Positions 1 through 8,261 of a stretch of 64,000 nt of DNA are shown here, one piece after another. The DNA is from Allomeiothermus silvanus DSM 9946 (GTDB lineage Bacteria > Deinococcota > Deinococci > Deinococcales > Thermaceae). The notes beneath the pieces are model-generated. The model had not been told where the DNA came from. It was given only the letters and a program-made list of their open reading frames with translations, and ran no database searches. The DNA is taken from the NCBI RefSeq assembly GCF_000092125.1, contig NC_014212.1, positions 392,001-456,000 on the forward strand, written 5' to 3'. Within the stretch, counting starts at the first letter, position 1. The number at the start of each line of letters is the position of its first letter. Both the position numbers and the translations under genes were made by a program.

Positions 1-810
1 CCGGAAGCCTACGAGACCCACCAGGTCTTCGTGCGGAGCAAGGACGGCACCAGGGTTCCAATGTTTCTGGTACACCGCAAAGGGCTCGAGCCCAGCGGCC
101 AAAACCCTACTCTGCTCTATGGGTACGGCGGCTTCAACGTCCCGCTCGTCCCCAATTTTGACCCGGCCCGGCTGGCCTGGCTCGAGGCGGGTGGCATCTA
201 CGCCCAGGCCAACCTGCGCGGTGGCGGCGAGTACGGCAAGGAGTGGTACCGGGCCGGGACGTTGCATCAGAAGCAGAACGTCTTCGACGATTTCATCGCC
301 TGCGCCGAATGGCTGATCGAAAACCGTTGGACTTCGCCGTCAAAGCTCGCCATCCAGGGTGCCTCCAACGGCGGTTTGCTGGTAGGGGCGGTCATGACCC
401 AGCGTCCCGAGCTTTTCGGCGCGGCCCTGCCTGCGGTAGGGGTGATGGACATGCTGCGCTTCCACAAGTTCACCATCGGCTGGGCCTGGGTCTCGGACTA
501 TGGCTCGCCCGACGACCCCGAGAGGTTTGAAACCCTGCTGCGCTACTCGCCCTTGCACAACCTGAAGCCGGGTACGGCGTACCCCGCTACCCTGATCACC
601 ACCGCCGACCACGACGACCGGGTGGTCCCGGCCCACTCCTTCAAGTTTGCCGCCGCGCTGCAGGCGGCCCAGGGGGGTGAAGCGCCGGTACTCATCCGTA
701 TCCAGACCAAGGCCGGGCATGGGCTGGGCAAGCCCACCCGCATAGTAATCGAGGAAAAAGCCGATATCTACGCATTTCTTTTCCGGGTGCTGGGGCTCGA
801 GAAGGTATAG
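1..810 (+). CDS. Prolyl oligopeptidase (S9A), C-terminal part, cut by window edge
   Basis: This is the catalytic alpha/beta-hydrolase end of a prolyl oligopeptidase, a serine peptidase cleaving short peptides after proline. The frame is open from base 1, so the N-terminal beta-propeller lies outside the window. The fragment has 269 residues. The nucleophile is the Ser of GASNGG (codon at 364-366). The catalytic Asp lies in ADHDDRV and the His in AGHG near the C-terminus. GGFNVP and NLRGGGEYG are typical family motifs around the oxyanion region. No signal peptide can be judged. The family assignment is secure; the cell location is not known from this fragment. Confidence 0.93.
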   Translation, partial: PEAYETHQVFVRSKDGTRVPMFLVHRKGLEPSGQNPTLLYGYGGFNVPLVPNFDPARLAWLEAGGIYAQANLRGGGEYGKEWYRAGTLHQKQNVFDDFIACAEWLIENRWTSPSKLAIQGASNGGLLVGAVMTQRPELFGAALPAVGVMDMLRFHKFTIGWAWVSDYGSPDDPERFETLLRYSPLHNLKPGTAYPATLITTADHDDRVVPAHSFKFAAALQAAQGGEAPVLIRIQTKAGHGLGKPTRIVIEEKADIYAFLFRVLGLEKV

Positions 811-842
811 AGCGGGGGGATGGTCTCGAGCCCCGCTTGCGG

Positions 843-857
843 TAACGTAAAGACGTG
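843..857 (+). promoter_or_regulatory. Candidate leaderless promoter of aat
   Basis: A TANNNT hexamer (TAACGT, 843-848) is followed by six bases and then the GTG start at 855. No Shine-Dalgarno sequence lies between. The same geometry occurs at hicB (57214-57228). Inference only. Confidence 0.4.
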
Positions 858-1451
858 GACGTAGCAGCGATCCTCGAGCTGTACGCGCAGGGTTATTTCC
901 CGCTGGGGTTCGAGGACGGCGTGGGCTGGTTCGACCAGCGGGCCTATGGGACCTCGCTCCGAGCGCTGATGCCCTTAGACGAACGCTTCCACGTGCCGCG
1001 CTCGCTGCGCCGAGCGCTGAACTCGGGACGCTTTGAGATTCGCATCAACGCTGACTTTATGGGGGTGGTGGAAGGCTGCGCTACCCGGGGCTGGAGCTAT
1101 AGCAGCGAGACCTGGCTGACCCCCGAGCTGGCCCAGATGTACCTGCGGCTTCACCGGGCCGGGTTCGCCCACAGCTTTGAGAGCTGGTACCGAGGCGAGC
1201 TGGCCGGGGGGATTTTAGGGCTGGCCCTGGGCGGGGCTTTTATCGGGGACAGCATGTTCTACGCGGTTGCGGATGCTTCTAAAGTTGCGCTGGTGCGGCT
1301 GGTAGAACACCTGCGGCAACGGGGTTTTCTCCTCTTCGACGTGCAGGTGCAAAACCCCCACCTGGAGCGCTTCGGGGCCTACGAGGTCTCGCCGCGGGAG
1401 TACCGACGGAGGCTGCAAGAGGCCCTCGCTCGCCCGGTCCGCTTTGTTTAG
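855..1451 (+). CDS. aat: Leucyl/phenylalanyl-tRNA--protein transferase
   Basis: Aat transfers Leu or Phe from aminoacyl-tRNA to proteins with N-terminal Arg or Lys, creating N-degrons read by ClpS. The 198-residue product has the family pattern: GWFDQR near the N-terminus, VVEGCA, a WLTPEL-type segment, HSFESW, GGILG, GDSMF and DVQVQNPHL. It is a little shorter at the N-terminus than the Escherichia coli enzyme. The GTG start has no Shine-Dalgarno sequence; instead TAACGT (843-848) ends exactly six bases before it, the arrangement of leaderless genes in this phylum. clpS and clpA lie 3-6 kb away, so context agrees with function. Confidence 0.93.
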   Translation: MDVAAILELYAQGYFPLGFEDGVGWFDQRAYGTSLRALMPLDERFHVPRSLRRALNSGRFEIRINADFMGVVEGCATRGWSYSSETWLTPELAQMYLRLHRAGFAHSFESWYRGELAGGILGLALGGAFIGDSMFYAVADASKVALVRLVEHLRQRGFLLFDVQVQNPHLERFGAYEVSPREYRRRLQEALARPVRFV

Positions 1452-1528
1452 TGCCGGACTGTCTCCCTCACCGAGCCATCATCTGGGGTGGCGGGGATTT
1501 TTATAAACTTCTGCCTTAGGAGGCGAAA

Positions 1529-4315
1529 ATGCGGCGACTTGTGGCGGCGATGCTCCTGCTGGTAGGGATGGCTTTGGGACAAGCGGCCCTCAACCAGCCC
1601 CTGCCGGTGGCGGAGGACGTAATCATCGGGAAGCTTCCCAATGGTCTTACCTACTACGTGCGGAAAAACAGCGAACCCAAGGACCGGGCCGAGCTGCGGC
1701 TGGTGGTAAACGCCGGTTCCAACCAGGAGGACGACGACCAAAAGGGGCTGGCCCACTTCCTCGAGCACATGCTCTTCAAGGGCACTGAGCGTTTCCCTGG
1801 GCTCGAGATCATCAATTTCCTGGAAAAGATCGGGATGCGCTTCGGGCCGGACATCAACGCATTCACCAGCTTCGACGAGACCGGTTACATCCTGAAGATT
1901 CCCACTACCGACCCGGCGGTGGTACAGAAAGCCTTCGACGTGCTGCAAGACTGGGCGCAGTCCGCCACCCTTGCGGATGCCGATGTCAAGGCCGAGTCCG
2001 GGGTAATCGTGGAGGAGGAGCGCACCCGCGAGCGCACCGCCAGCGGGCGGATCAACAAGCAGCTCATCGAATTGTTGGCCTCCGGCTCGCGCTACGCGGC
2101 GCGCCGACCCATCGGGGACATGAACATCGTGCGGGCCAACCCCACCGAGGCCATCCGGCGCTTTTACCGAGACTGGTACCGCCCCGACCTGATGGCGGTG
2201 GTGGCGGTGGGCGACTTTGACCCCAAGGTGGTGGAGGGGATCATCCAGAAGAATTTTGCTGGGCTCAAGAACCCAGCTAACCCCCGTCCGCGGCAAAGCT
2301 ACACCATCCCTGCGCAATCCGCCGACACCTACAAAGTCTTGAGTGATCCGGAGTTCCCCGCGACCCAGGTAAGCCTCTACGGGCTCAAACCCTCTGCCCC
2401 AGAGCGCACCTTGGGCGACGTGAAAAACCGTATCCGCGGTGAACTTTTCGCGGCCATGATGGCAACCCGTCTGGACGACCTGGCGAGCGGCCCCAATCCG
2501 CCCTTTGTGCAGGCCGAGGCCGGGAGGAGTGGCTTTGTGCGCACCCACGACATAGAGGAGCTGAGCGCCCAGGCCCGCGAGGGCCAGGAAGCGGTAGCCC
2601 TCGAGGCTTTGGTCACCGAGCTGCGCCGGGCCCGGCTGGGCTTTACACAGGCGGAACTCGAGCGGGCCAAGGTCCAGCTGCTGGCCCGTTATCAGAAGAA
2701 CTTCAATGAGCGCAACAAGCGCAACAGCAGCGACCTAGCCGATGCCTATGTGGAGGTCTTCCTAAGCGGGGCGGTACCCACCTCGGACCAGACTGACTAT
2801 GAGCTGGCCCAGCGCTTTATCGGCGAGCTGACCCTGAACGACGTGAACACCTACGCCCAAGCTTTCTTGGCCGGACCCAAGTACGTGCTGGCGATCCGCC
2901 CGGAGAAAGCCGGGCTGGCCCCCTTGAGCGAAGCCGACCTGCAAAAGATCGTGGCCCAGGCCGAGGCCAAGCCGGTACAGGCGTACCAGGAGGCGGCTAC
3001 CAATGCGGCACTTTTGGAAAAAATCCCCGCACCAGCCTCTATCACCAAGGAGAACAAACAACCCACCTACACCGAACTAGTACTGGCCAACGGGGCCCGG
3101 GTGCTCTACAAGAAGACCGACTTCAAGGCCGACGAGGTGCTCTTTAGGGCCTATAGCCCCGGCGGGGCCTCGCTCTACTCGGATGAGGACTACCCCGAAG
3201 CCCGTATCCTGCCAGCGGTGGTAGACCAGAGCGGGCTGGGCTCCCTCGAGCGCAACCAGCTCACCCGGGTGCTGGCCGGGAAGCAGGTGGCGGTCACGCC
3301 CTTCATCAACGAGCGCGAGGAAGGGATGCAGGGGAACTCTACCGCGAAAGACCTCGAGACCCTCTTCCAACTGCTCTACCTCTACTTCACCCAGCCCCGA
3401 GCCGACCAGGCTATCTTCGAGAAGGAGAAACAAAGCCGCCTCGAGGCCGCGCAAAACCGCGCCTTGAACCCTATAAGCGCTCTCCAGGACGTGCTGGACG
3501 AGTACCGCTTGCCCGGCACCATCCGGGGCCGCGCCTTTAGCATCGAAGCCCTGCAAAAGCTCGACCGCGAGCGGGGCCTGGCCATCTACAAGGAGCGCTT
3601 TTCCAACGCCGCCAACTTCACTTTTGTGTTCGTGGGCAGCTTCGACGAGGAAAAGCTCAAGGACTTCGCCCAGAAGTACCTGGGAACCCTGCCCTCCAAG
3701 AACACTAAGGACACTTGGAAGAACGTCTTCCCCAAGGTGAACTACACCAAGACCGAGAAAAACGTCTATCGCGGCAAGGACGAGCGTGGCTACGCGGTGG
3801 TGTACTACGCTACGCCCCTCGAGTTCAGCCTCAAGAACAGCGTGGTGGCCTCGGCCCTGCGGAACCTGCTGGACATTCGCACCACCGAGGAACTGCGCGA
3901 GAAGCTGGGCGGCATTTATAGCGCGGGGGTGAACATCAACCTGGTTCGGGATCCCTACCCCGAGGCCAGCGCCCTGATCCAATTTAGCTGTGACCCCAAG
4001 AAGGCCGAGGAACTGCTGGGGGCCTTGTTCAAGGTGATCGAAGAGGTCAAGACCCAGGGGGCCAGCGAGGTGAACTTGGGCAAGGTGCGCGAACAGCTCA
4101 AACGCGCCCGTGAGGAAGCCCTGCGTACCAACAGCTTCTGGCTAGCCCGGTTGGTCAATTTCGCCCAGTACCCCGACCTCGACCCGAACGACACCCAGAG
4201 CTACTTCAGCACCGTGGACAGCCTCACCTCGCAGGACTTGCAGCAGATGGCCCAGACCCTCTTCAAGGACAACTACTTGAAGGGGGTGCTGTACCCGGAG
4301 GCGATGAAGCCGTAA
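1529..4315 (+). CDS. Exported M16-family zinc metallopeptidase (two-module, PqqL-like)
   Basis: The 928-residue product has a signal peptide (hydrophobic residues 4-17, cleavage likely after AALN or nearby) and then two M16 modules. The inverted zinc motif HFLEH (His76, Glu79, His80) is in the first module with downstream Glu residues as expected. The second half (about 500-928) is the non-catalytic M16_C-type module. The size fits the single-chain PqqL/insulysin-like group rather than the two-subunit type. A strong Shine-Dalgarno sequence (TAGGAGG, 1516-1522) precedes the ATG. It probably degrades peptides outside the cytoplasm. The substrate cannot be told from sequence. It lies between aat and clpA but is transcribed toward clpA. 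Confidence 0.92.
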   Translation: MRRLVAAMLLLVGMALGQAALNQPLPVAEDVIIGKLPNGLTYYVRKNSEPKDRAELRLVVNAGSNQEDDDQKGLAHFLEHMLFKGTERFPGLEIINFLEKIGMRFGPDINAFTSFDETGYILKIPTTDPAVVQKAFDVLQDWAQSATLADADVKAESGVIVEEERTRERTASGRINKQLIELLASGSRYAARRPIGDMNIVRANPTEAIRRFYRDWYRPDLMAVVAVGDFDPKVVEGIIQKNFAGLKNPANPRPRQSYTIPAQSADTYKVLSDPEFPATQVSLYGLKPSAPERTLGDVKNRIRGELFAAMMATRLDDLASGPNPPFVQAEAGRSGFVRTHDIEELSAQAREGQEAVALEALVTELRRARLGFTQAELERAKVQLLARYQKNFNERNKRNSSDLADAYVEVFLSGAVPTSDQTDYELAQRFIGELTLNDVNTYAQAFLAGPKYVLAIRPEKAGLAPLSEADLQKIVAQAEAKPVQAYQEAATNAALLEKIPAPASITKENKQPTYTELVLANGARVLYKKTDFKADEVLFRAYSPGGASLYSDEDYPEARILPAVVDQSGLGSLERNQLTRVLAGKQVAVTPFINEREEGMQGNSTAKDLETLFQLLYLYFTQPRADQAIFEKEKQSRLEAAQNRALNPISALQDVLDEYRLPGTIRGRAFSIEALQKLDRERGLAIYKERFSNAANFTFVFVGSFDEEKLKDFAQKYLGTLPSKNTKDTWKNVFPKVNYTKTEKNVYRGKDERGYAVVYYATPLEFSLKNSVVASALRNLLDIRTTEELREKLGGIYSAGVNINLVRDPYPEASALIQFSCDPKKAEELLGALFKVIEEVKTQGASEVNLGKVREQLKRAREEALRTNSFWLARLVNFAQYPDLDPNDTQSYFSTVDSLTSQDLQQMAQTLFKDNYLKGVLYPEAMKP

Positions 4316-4344
4316 GCAGACAAAACCCCACCGCTGCAACCTCA

Positions 4345-4422
4345 GAGCGGTTTCCACGAATACTCGGTACAGCGGGGTTTGCTGGGCCGAGTACATCACG
4401 TGAGGCGTAATGGTGGGAAACA
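4345..4422 (+). repeat. Dispersed intergenic repeat, copy A
   Basis: This 78-base stretch recurs in inverted orientation at 20582-20651. The shared core runs from GAGCGGTT through CGAATACTCGGTACAG to GGTGGGAAAC. Copy A carries about eight extra bases near its 3' end. It contains no credible gene and lies between convergent genes. Confidence 0.8.
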
Positions 4423-4456
4423 CGATCAGTACACTGCCGTGAAGGCACCTGTATAG

Positions 4457-4482
4457 CCCTCCCCTAGCAGGGCAGGGGAGGG
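4457..4482. terminator. Hairpin between convergent M16 peptidase and clpA genes
   Basis: CCCTCCCCT (4457-4465) and AGGGGAGGG (4474-4482) form a nine-base perfect stem with an eight-base loop. A long T run is absent, so it is a weak intrinsic terminator or simply an mRNA-end hairpin. Confidence 0.5.
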
Positions 4483-4513
4483 TTGGGGTTATCTCAGCCC
4501 GCGTTTTGCGTTT

Positions 4514-4530
4514 GGCGTACGACGTACGCC
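4514..4530. repeat. Perfect palindrome GGCGTACG-A-CGTACGCC
   Basis: A 17-base perfect palindrome lies just after the clpA stop. A related palindrome containing GGCGTAC/GTACGCC occurs at 10512-10533. These resemble extragenic palindromes; function unknown. Confidence 0.6.
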
Positions 4531-4535
4531 CATCT

Positions 4536-6740
4536 CTACGACGCTGTATTTAGCTCGAGTTCCCCGTCCTTCACCCCGATGGCCAGGTTGCCCCCCTGCT
4601 TGAGGGGCCCGAAAAGGAGCAACTCGGCCAGCGGTTTCTTGATGCGCTCCTGGATGAGCCGGGCCAGGGGGCGCGCCCCCATCGCGGGGTCGTAGCCCTT
4701 CTCGGCCAGCCACTGCCGGGCTTCGGGGCTGAGGGTGATGGTCACCTTGCGCTTCCGGAGCTGAGCCTCGAGCGCCCTCAGGTTCTTGTCCACGATCTGG
4801 CCCATAATCTCAGGGCTCAAGGGGGCGAACTGCACGATGGCGTCGAGGCGGTTCCTGAACTCCGGGGTAAAAAGCCGCTGGATCGCTTCGTCGGCAGCCT
4901 CAGCCTTGGCCTCGCGAAAGAAGCCGATGCGGGCCTCGCTGGCCTCGGCGGCCCCGGCGTTAGTGGTCATGATGAGCAAGGTGCTGCGGAAGTCCACGGT
5001 TTTGCCGTTGTGGTCGGTGAGCTTGCCGTAGTCCATGACCTGCAGGAGGAGGGCGAAGAGGTCCGGGTGGGCCTTCTCGATCTCGTCCAAAAGCAGCACG
5101 CAGTGCGGGTTTTGTAGCACCGCGTCGGTGAGGAGGCCACCCTGCTCGAAGCCCACGTAGCCGGGGGGCGCGCCGATCAGCCGCGAGACGGTGTGCTTTT
5201 CCATGTACTCTGACATGTCGAAGCGCAAGAGCGGTACACCCAGTTTGAGCGCCAACTGGCGGGCGAGTTCGGTCTTGCCCACCCCGGTAGGCCCGGCGAA
5301 AAGGTAAGCCCCGATGGGCTTGTGTGGGTCACGTAGTCCGGCCCGGGCCAGCTTGATGGCACTGGCTACTTCCTTGACTGCGTTCGGCTGCCCGTAGATC
5401 TCAGCGGAAAGTTCGGCCTCGAGGTTCGCCAGCACCGCTTGGTCGTCCTTCGAGAGCGACTTGGGGGGGATGCGAGCCATGCGGGCCACGGTGGCCTCAA
5501 TGTCTTCCACCCCGAGCTTGTTCTTGCGCTTCTTGGCCAGGGCTTGGGCCGCCCCGGCCTCATCCAGCACGTCCAAGGCCGAGTCGGGCAAGCGGCGATC
5601 CGAAAGGTGACGGGCGGCGAGTTCGACGGCGCGCTCGAGGGCGGGTTTGGTGTAGGTGAGCTGGTGGTGGGCCTCGAGCTTAGGCCGCATCCCCTCCAGG
5701 ATCTGCACCGCCTCCTCGTGGGTGGGCTCGAGCACGTCTATCTTCTGGAAGCGCCGGGCGATGGCCCGGTCCCGCTCGAAGTGCTTGTACTCGCTATAGG
5801 TGGTGGCCCCTACGCAGGCCAGCTGCCCGGTCAGTACCGGCTTTAAAAGGTTCGAGGCGTCCACCACGCTGCCGGTGGTGGAACCCGCCCCCACGATGGT
5901 GTGGATCTCGTCGATGAACAAGATGGCCTTGGGCTTGGCCAAGAGCGCCTTGACCACGGCCTTGAGCCGCTCTTCGAAGTCGCCGCGGTAGCGGGTCCCG
6001 GCCAGCAAAGCCCCCATGTCGAGCGCGAAGACCTCGGCCCCCTGTACACTCTCGGGAACTTCCCCCGCCACGATGCGCTGGGCCAAACCCTCGACCAGAG
6101 CGGTTTTGCCCACCCCCGGATCCCCCACCAAGAGGGGGTTATTCTTCTGGCGGCGCGAGAGCACGGTGAGGATGCGCTCGAGTTCGGCCTTGCGCCCGAT
6201 CAGGGGGTCGAGCTTCCCGGCCCTGGCTTGCGCGGTAAGGTCGGTACAGTAGGCCTCGAGCGGGTTCCGGGCCACCCCCCCTTCTTCGGCTTCGGAGGGT
6301 TGGCTTTCGCTGCTGGCTCCGCTGGGCGGGGCCTCGCGCGCGATGGCGCGGGTAAGGCGGTAGCGGCTTAGTCCGAAGTCTTCCAAAAGGCCGAATACCC
6401 GCGATTGCCGCTCATCCATGATGGAGACTAACACGTTGGCCCCGTTGGCCTGTTCGCGCCCCGCCGAGCGCATCTGGGCCACCGCCCGCTGGAGCACCCG
6501 CTGGAAGGCGGTAGTGGGGGTCGGGTGCACTCCGGCCAGGTTTTCGAATTCGGCCAGGAGGGTCTCGAGTTCGCCGCGCAAAGCCATTAAATCTACTTCG
6601 CAGCGCTGCAACAACCGTTTGGCGTCGGCGTCGTCGAGGAGGGCCAGCAAAAGGTGCTCGAGGCCCACATACTCATGCCCCCGCTCATAGGCGATCTCCA
6701 GGGCGCGTTCGATAGATTTTTGCAGTTCGCTGGTGACCAT
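4536..6740 (-). CDS. clpA: ATP-dependent Clp protease ATPase subunit ClpA
   Basis: ClpA is the AAA+ unfoldase that feeds substrates to ClpP. From the ATG at 6740 the product has 734 residues. The N-domain (about 1-150) is followed by two AAA+ modules with Walker A motifs GDPGVGKT (about 206-213) and GPTGVGKT (about 481-489). Walker B segments such as ILFIDE and VLLLDE are present, and RIGFF matches the IGL/F loop that docks on ClpP. The upstream in-frame start at 6794 is rejected because AGGA sits just before the 6740 ATG and the N-domain begins there. There is no ClpB-type coiled coil. clpS lies 64 bases upstream on the same strand, so the pair is likely co-transcribed. Confidence 0.95.
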   Translation of the reverse strand: MVTSELQKSIERALEIAYERGHEYVGLEHLLLALLDDADAKRLLQRCEVDLMALRGELETLLAEFENLAGVHPTPTTAFQRVLQRAVAQMRSAGREQANGANVLVSIMDERQSRVFGLLEDFGLSRYRLTRAIAREAPPSGASSESQPSEAEEGGVARNPLEAYCTDLTAQARAGKLDPLIGRKAELERILTVLSRRQKNNPLLVGDPGVGKTALVEGLAQRIVAGEVPESVQGAEVFALDMGALLAGTRYRGDFEERLKAVVKALLAKPKAILFIDEIHTIVGAGSTTGSVVDASNLLKPVLTGQLACVGATTYSEYKHFERDRAIARRFQKIDVLEPTHEEAVQILEGMRPKLEAHHQLTYTKPALERAVELAARHLSDRRLPDSALDVLDEAGAAQALAKKRKNKLGVEDIEATVARMARIPPKSLSKDDQAVLANLEAELSAEIYGQPNAVKEVASAIKLARAGLRDPHKPIGAYLFAGPTGVGKTELARQLALKLGVPLLRFDMSEYMEKHTVSRLIGAPPGYVGFEQGGLLTDAVLQNPHCVLLLDEIEKAHPDLFALLLQVMDYGKLTDHNGKTVDFRSTLLIMTTNAGAAEASEARIGFFREAKAEAADEAIQRLFTPEFRNRLDAIVQFAPLSPEIMGQIVDKNLRALEAQLRKRKVTITLSPEARQWLAEKGYDPAMGARPLARLIQERIKKPLAELLLFGPLKQGGNLAIGVKDGELELNTAS

Positions 6741-6804
6741 ATCCTGTTTCCTAGGATGCTCGCTTTGCTGGGTGGAGGCTAGGCGCAACCTCACGTTCGG
6801 TTGG

Positions 6805-7107
6805 CTACTCGGGCTCCATGATGCACTGCAGGGGGTGCCCCTCTTCCGCTGCGGCTTCCATCACCTGGTGGACTTTGGTCTCGGCGATCTCGAAAGGATA
6901 GACCCCGCAGACCCCCACCCCCTCGTGGTGCACCTGGAGCATGATGCGGGTGGCCTCGAGTTCGCTTTTTCTGAAAAACCGCATCAATACCTCGACCACG
7001 AAGTCCATCGGGGTGTAGTCGTCGTTCAGCAGCAGCACCTTGTACTGCGGGGGGGTACGGGTGCGGGATTGGGTTTTGGTCTTGGTGTCGCCCGCCGGGT
7101 TGCTCAC
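6805..7107 (-). CDS. clpS: ClpS, N-degron adaptor for ClpA
   Basis: ClpS binds proteins with N-terminal Leu, Phe, Tyr or Trp and delivers them to ClpA. The 100-residue product has the flexible N-terminal tail (about 1-22) and then the conserved core: [16 protein letters not shown] (ligand-pocket Asp-Asp and Met), the HHEG segment with the pocket His, and [14 protein letters not shown]. The length is typical. It lies directly upstream of clpA, and aat is 5.4 kb away on the other strand. These genes also lie close together in Escherichia coli. Confidence 0.95.
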   Translation of the reverse strand: MSNPAGDTKTKTQSRTRTPPQYKVLLLNDDYTPMDFVVEVLMRFFRKSELEATRIMLQVHHEGVGVCGVYPFEIAETKVHQVMEAAAEEGHPLQCIMEPE

Positions 7108-7173
7108 ATCCTTGAGTGTAGCAAGTGTTGCTATGCCTTACTCACTGGCATCTTCGGTGCGGCCCGGTCGCTA

Positions 7174-7362
7174 GTGAAGCTGCACCCTAGGCCCGGCCAT
7201 GCCGGTACTCAAGTGAAGCCGCACCCGCGGCCCGAGGGGGTTGCCAAAGGCGATACCGGCTCGCACGGGCAAAGCCCGGCCCTAGTGAAGTCGCATAGCG
7301 ACCCGGCGATGGCCGGTACTCAAGTGAAGTCGCATAGCGACCCGGCGATGGCCGGTACTCAA
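7174..7362 (+). repeat. 39-base direct repeats, intergenic
   Basis: Two identical 39-base units lie end to end at 7285-7323 and 7324-7362, each beginning GTGAAGTCGCATAGCGACC and ending GCCGGTACTCAA. A diverged 39-base unit lies at 7174-7212, a partial unit begins at 7213, and one more GCCGGTACTCAA occurs near 7394. The 433-base gap 7108-7540 otherwise shows no gene. The 39-base period keeps frames open, which explains spurious long ORFs across it. Confidence 0.85.
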
Positions 7363-7540
7363 GCGGGCCTAGTGCTTGCCGGTAACCTGGGCCATGCCGG
7401 TACTCAAGCGCGACTACTCCCACAGTCTAACCGCCACGCGGCCCGCAAATGGGCGAATCCGTCTTGAAGCGTTTCCCCGTCCCCGCTAGCCCTGACGGGC
7501 TGAGCCACGAAAGGAGTTCTGTGGACCTAACCCACCCGGT

Positions 7541-7816
7541 TTAGCTGGCAAACTTGCGCAGCAGCACCGCGATCTGTTCGGGTTTTTTGGTATCTCCACG
7601 GGCGATATCGGTGGCGCAGAGGGTGAGAAACTCCCGGAGTATGGTGTTGGAAGCCGCCTCCATGGCTTTTTTGGTGGCGCTCATCTGGGTCAGCACTTCC
7701 TCGCAGGGTCGACCGGCTTCGATCATCTTCTGCAAACCCCGCACCTGACCTTCGATTCGGCGCAGGCGCTTGAGAATGCTCTCCAGGCTCTCCTCGCTGA
7801 GATCCGTGGTGTTCAT
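7541..7816 (-). CDS. CsoR/FrmR-family (DUF156) transcriptional repressor
   Basis: The 91-residue all-helical product matches the metal- or thiol-sensing CsoR family: LKRLRRIEGQVRGLQKMIE, then Cys38 in RPCEEVL, and Cys67 in LTLCATD. In copper-sensing members a His lies four residues before the second Cys; here that position is Phe63. This makes a canonical Cys-His-Cys copper site unlikely and leaves a two-Cys arrangement such as that of persulfide-sensing CstR (inference). The start at 7816 is chosen because the family core begins there; a longer in-frame reading runs antisense-like into dnaX. It lies 25 bases beyond the tau stop codon, so it may be co-transcribed with dnaX. Confidence 0.85.
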   Translation of the reverse strand: MNTTDLSEESLESILKRLRRIEGQVRGLQKMIEAGRPCEEVLTQMSATKKAMEAASNTILREFLTLCATDIARGDTKKPEQIAVLLRKFAS

Positions 7817-7841
7817 GATCCTGAGTCTATCGGAAGCCCGG

Positions 7842-8261
7842 TCATTCATCGCTACCCTCATCACTTTGCGTCGCCCCTTCCGCATCCGGCGCCTTGGGAG
7901 TGTCCTGAACGAGCTTGCGGATACGCCCGCCAAAGGTGCGCAACAGCTTTTGAAAGCGCGGGTCTTCCACCAGGTTTTGTGCGGCGCTGGGGGGGGCTTC
8001 GGCAGCCTCTGGGGAGGTTTCATCATCCGGCCAGGGGGGGTCGTCGCCAGCGGTCGCCTCGGGTTCTGAAGGGCTCGAAGGTGGGGTGGGTTGGACGCTT
8101 TCACGTTCGCGGGGGGAAAGCGGAGCCGTCTGCGGCGGGTTGGGTTGAATCCCGCTGGACGGATCCCCCACGATAGCGGTGGAGATCCTGTCTTCGCCGC
8201 GCTGCGGGGTCGAGCCATTCACCTCACCCTCGCGCAGAGAAATTACGCTTCGGGATTCAAC
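7842..8261 (-). CDS. dnaX: DnaX tau-specific C-terminal extension (reached by slippage)
   Basis: This open segment continues dnaX only if the mRNA has nine (or twelve) A residues at 8262-8271 instead of ten. It then adds 139 residues to the 484 upstream, giving a tau of about 623 residues. The first part is a Pro/Ser/Glu-rich linker. The end (about the last 45 residues) contains the more ordered FQKLLRTFGGRIRKLVQ, the likely polymerase-binding part. It ends with an acidic tail and TGA at 7842. It has no independent ribosome site, so it should be annotated as part of dnaX. Confidence 0.75.
   Translation of the reverse strand, partial: VESRSVISLREGEVNGSTPQRGEDRISTAIVGDPSSGIQPNPPQTAPLSPRERESVQPTPPSSPSEPEATAGDDPPWPDDETSPEAAEAPPSAAQNLVEDPRFQKLLRTFGGRIRKLVQDTPKAPDAEGATQSDEGSDE

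Noticed and set aside
1448-2548. 366-codon minus-strand ORF
   Set aside because: Lies antisense to the clear M16 peptidase gene; no family features; open because of the codon bias of the true gene.
7108-7140. Possible HAIR site upstream of clpS
   Set aside because: Contains one CTTGAGT half but the second half does not match at the seven-base distance.
6733-7467. 244-codon plus-strand ORF
   Set aside because: Runs antisense through clpS and through the 39-base repeats, whose length keeps the frame open.
7541-8218. 225-codon reading including the CsoR-type gene
   Set aside because: The N-terminal part overlaps the tau extension and has no family likeness; the repressor begins at 7816.
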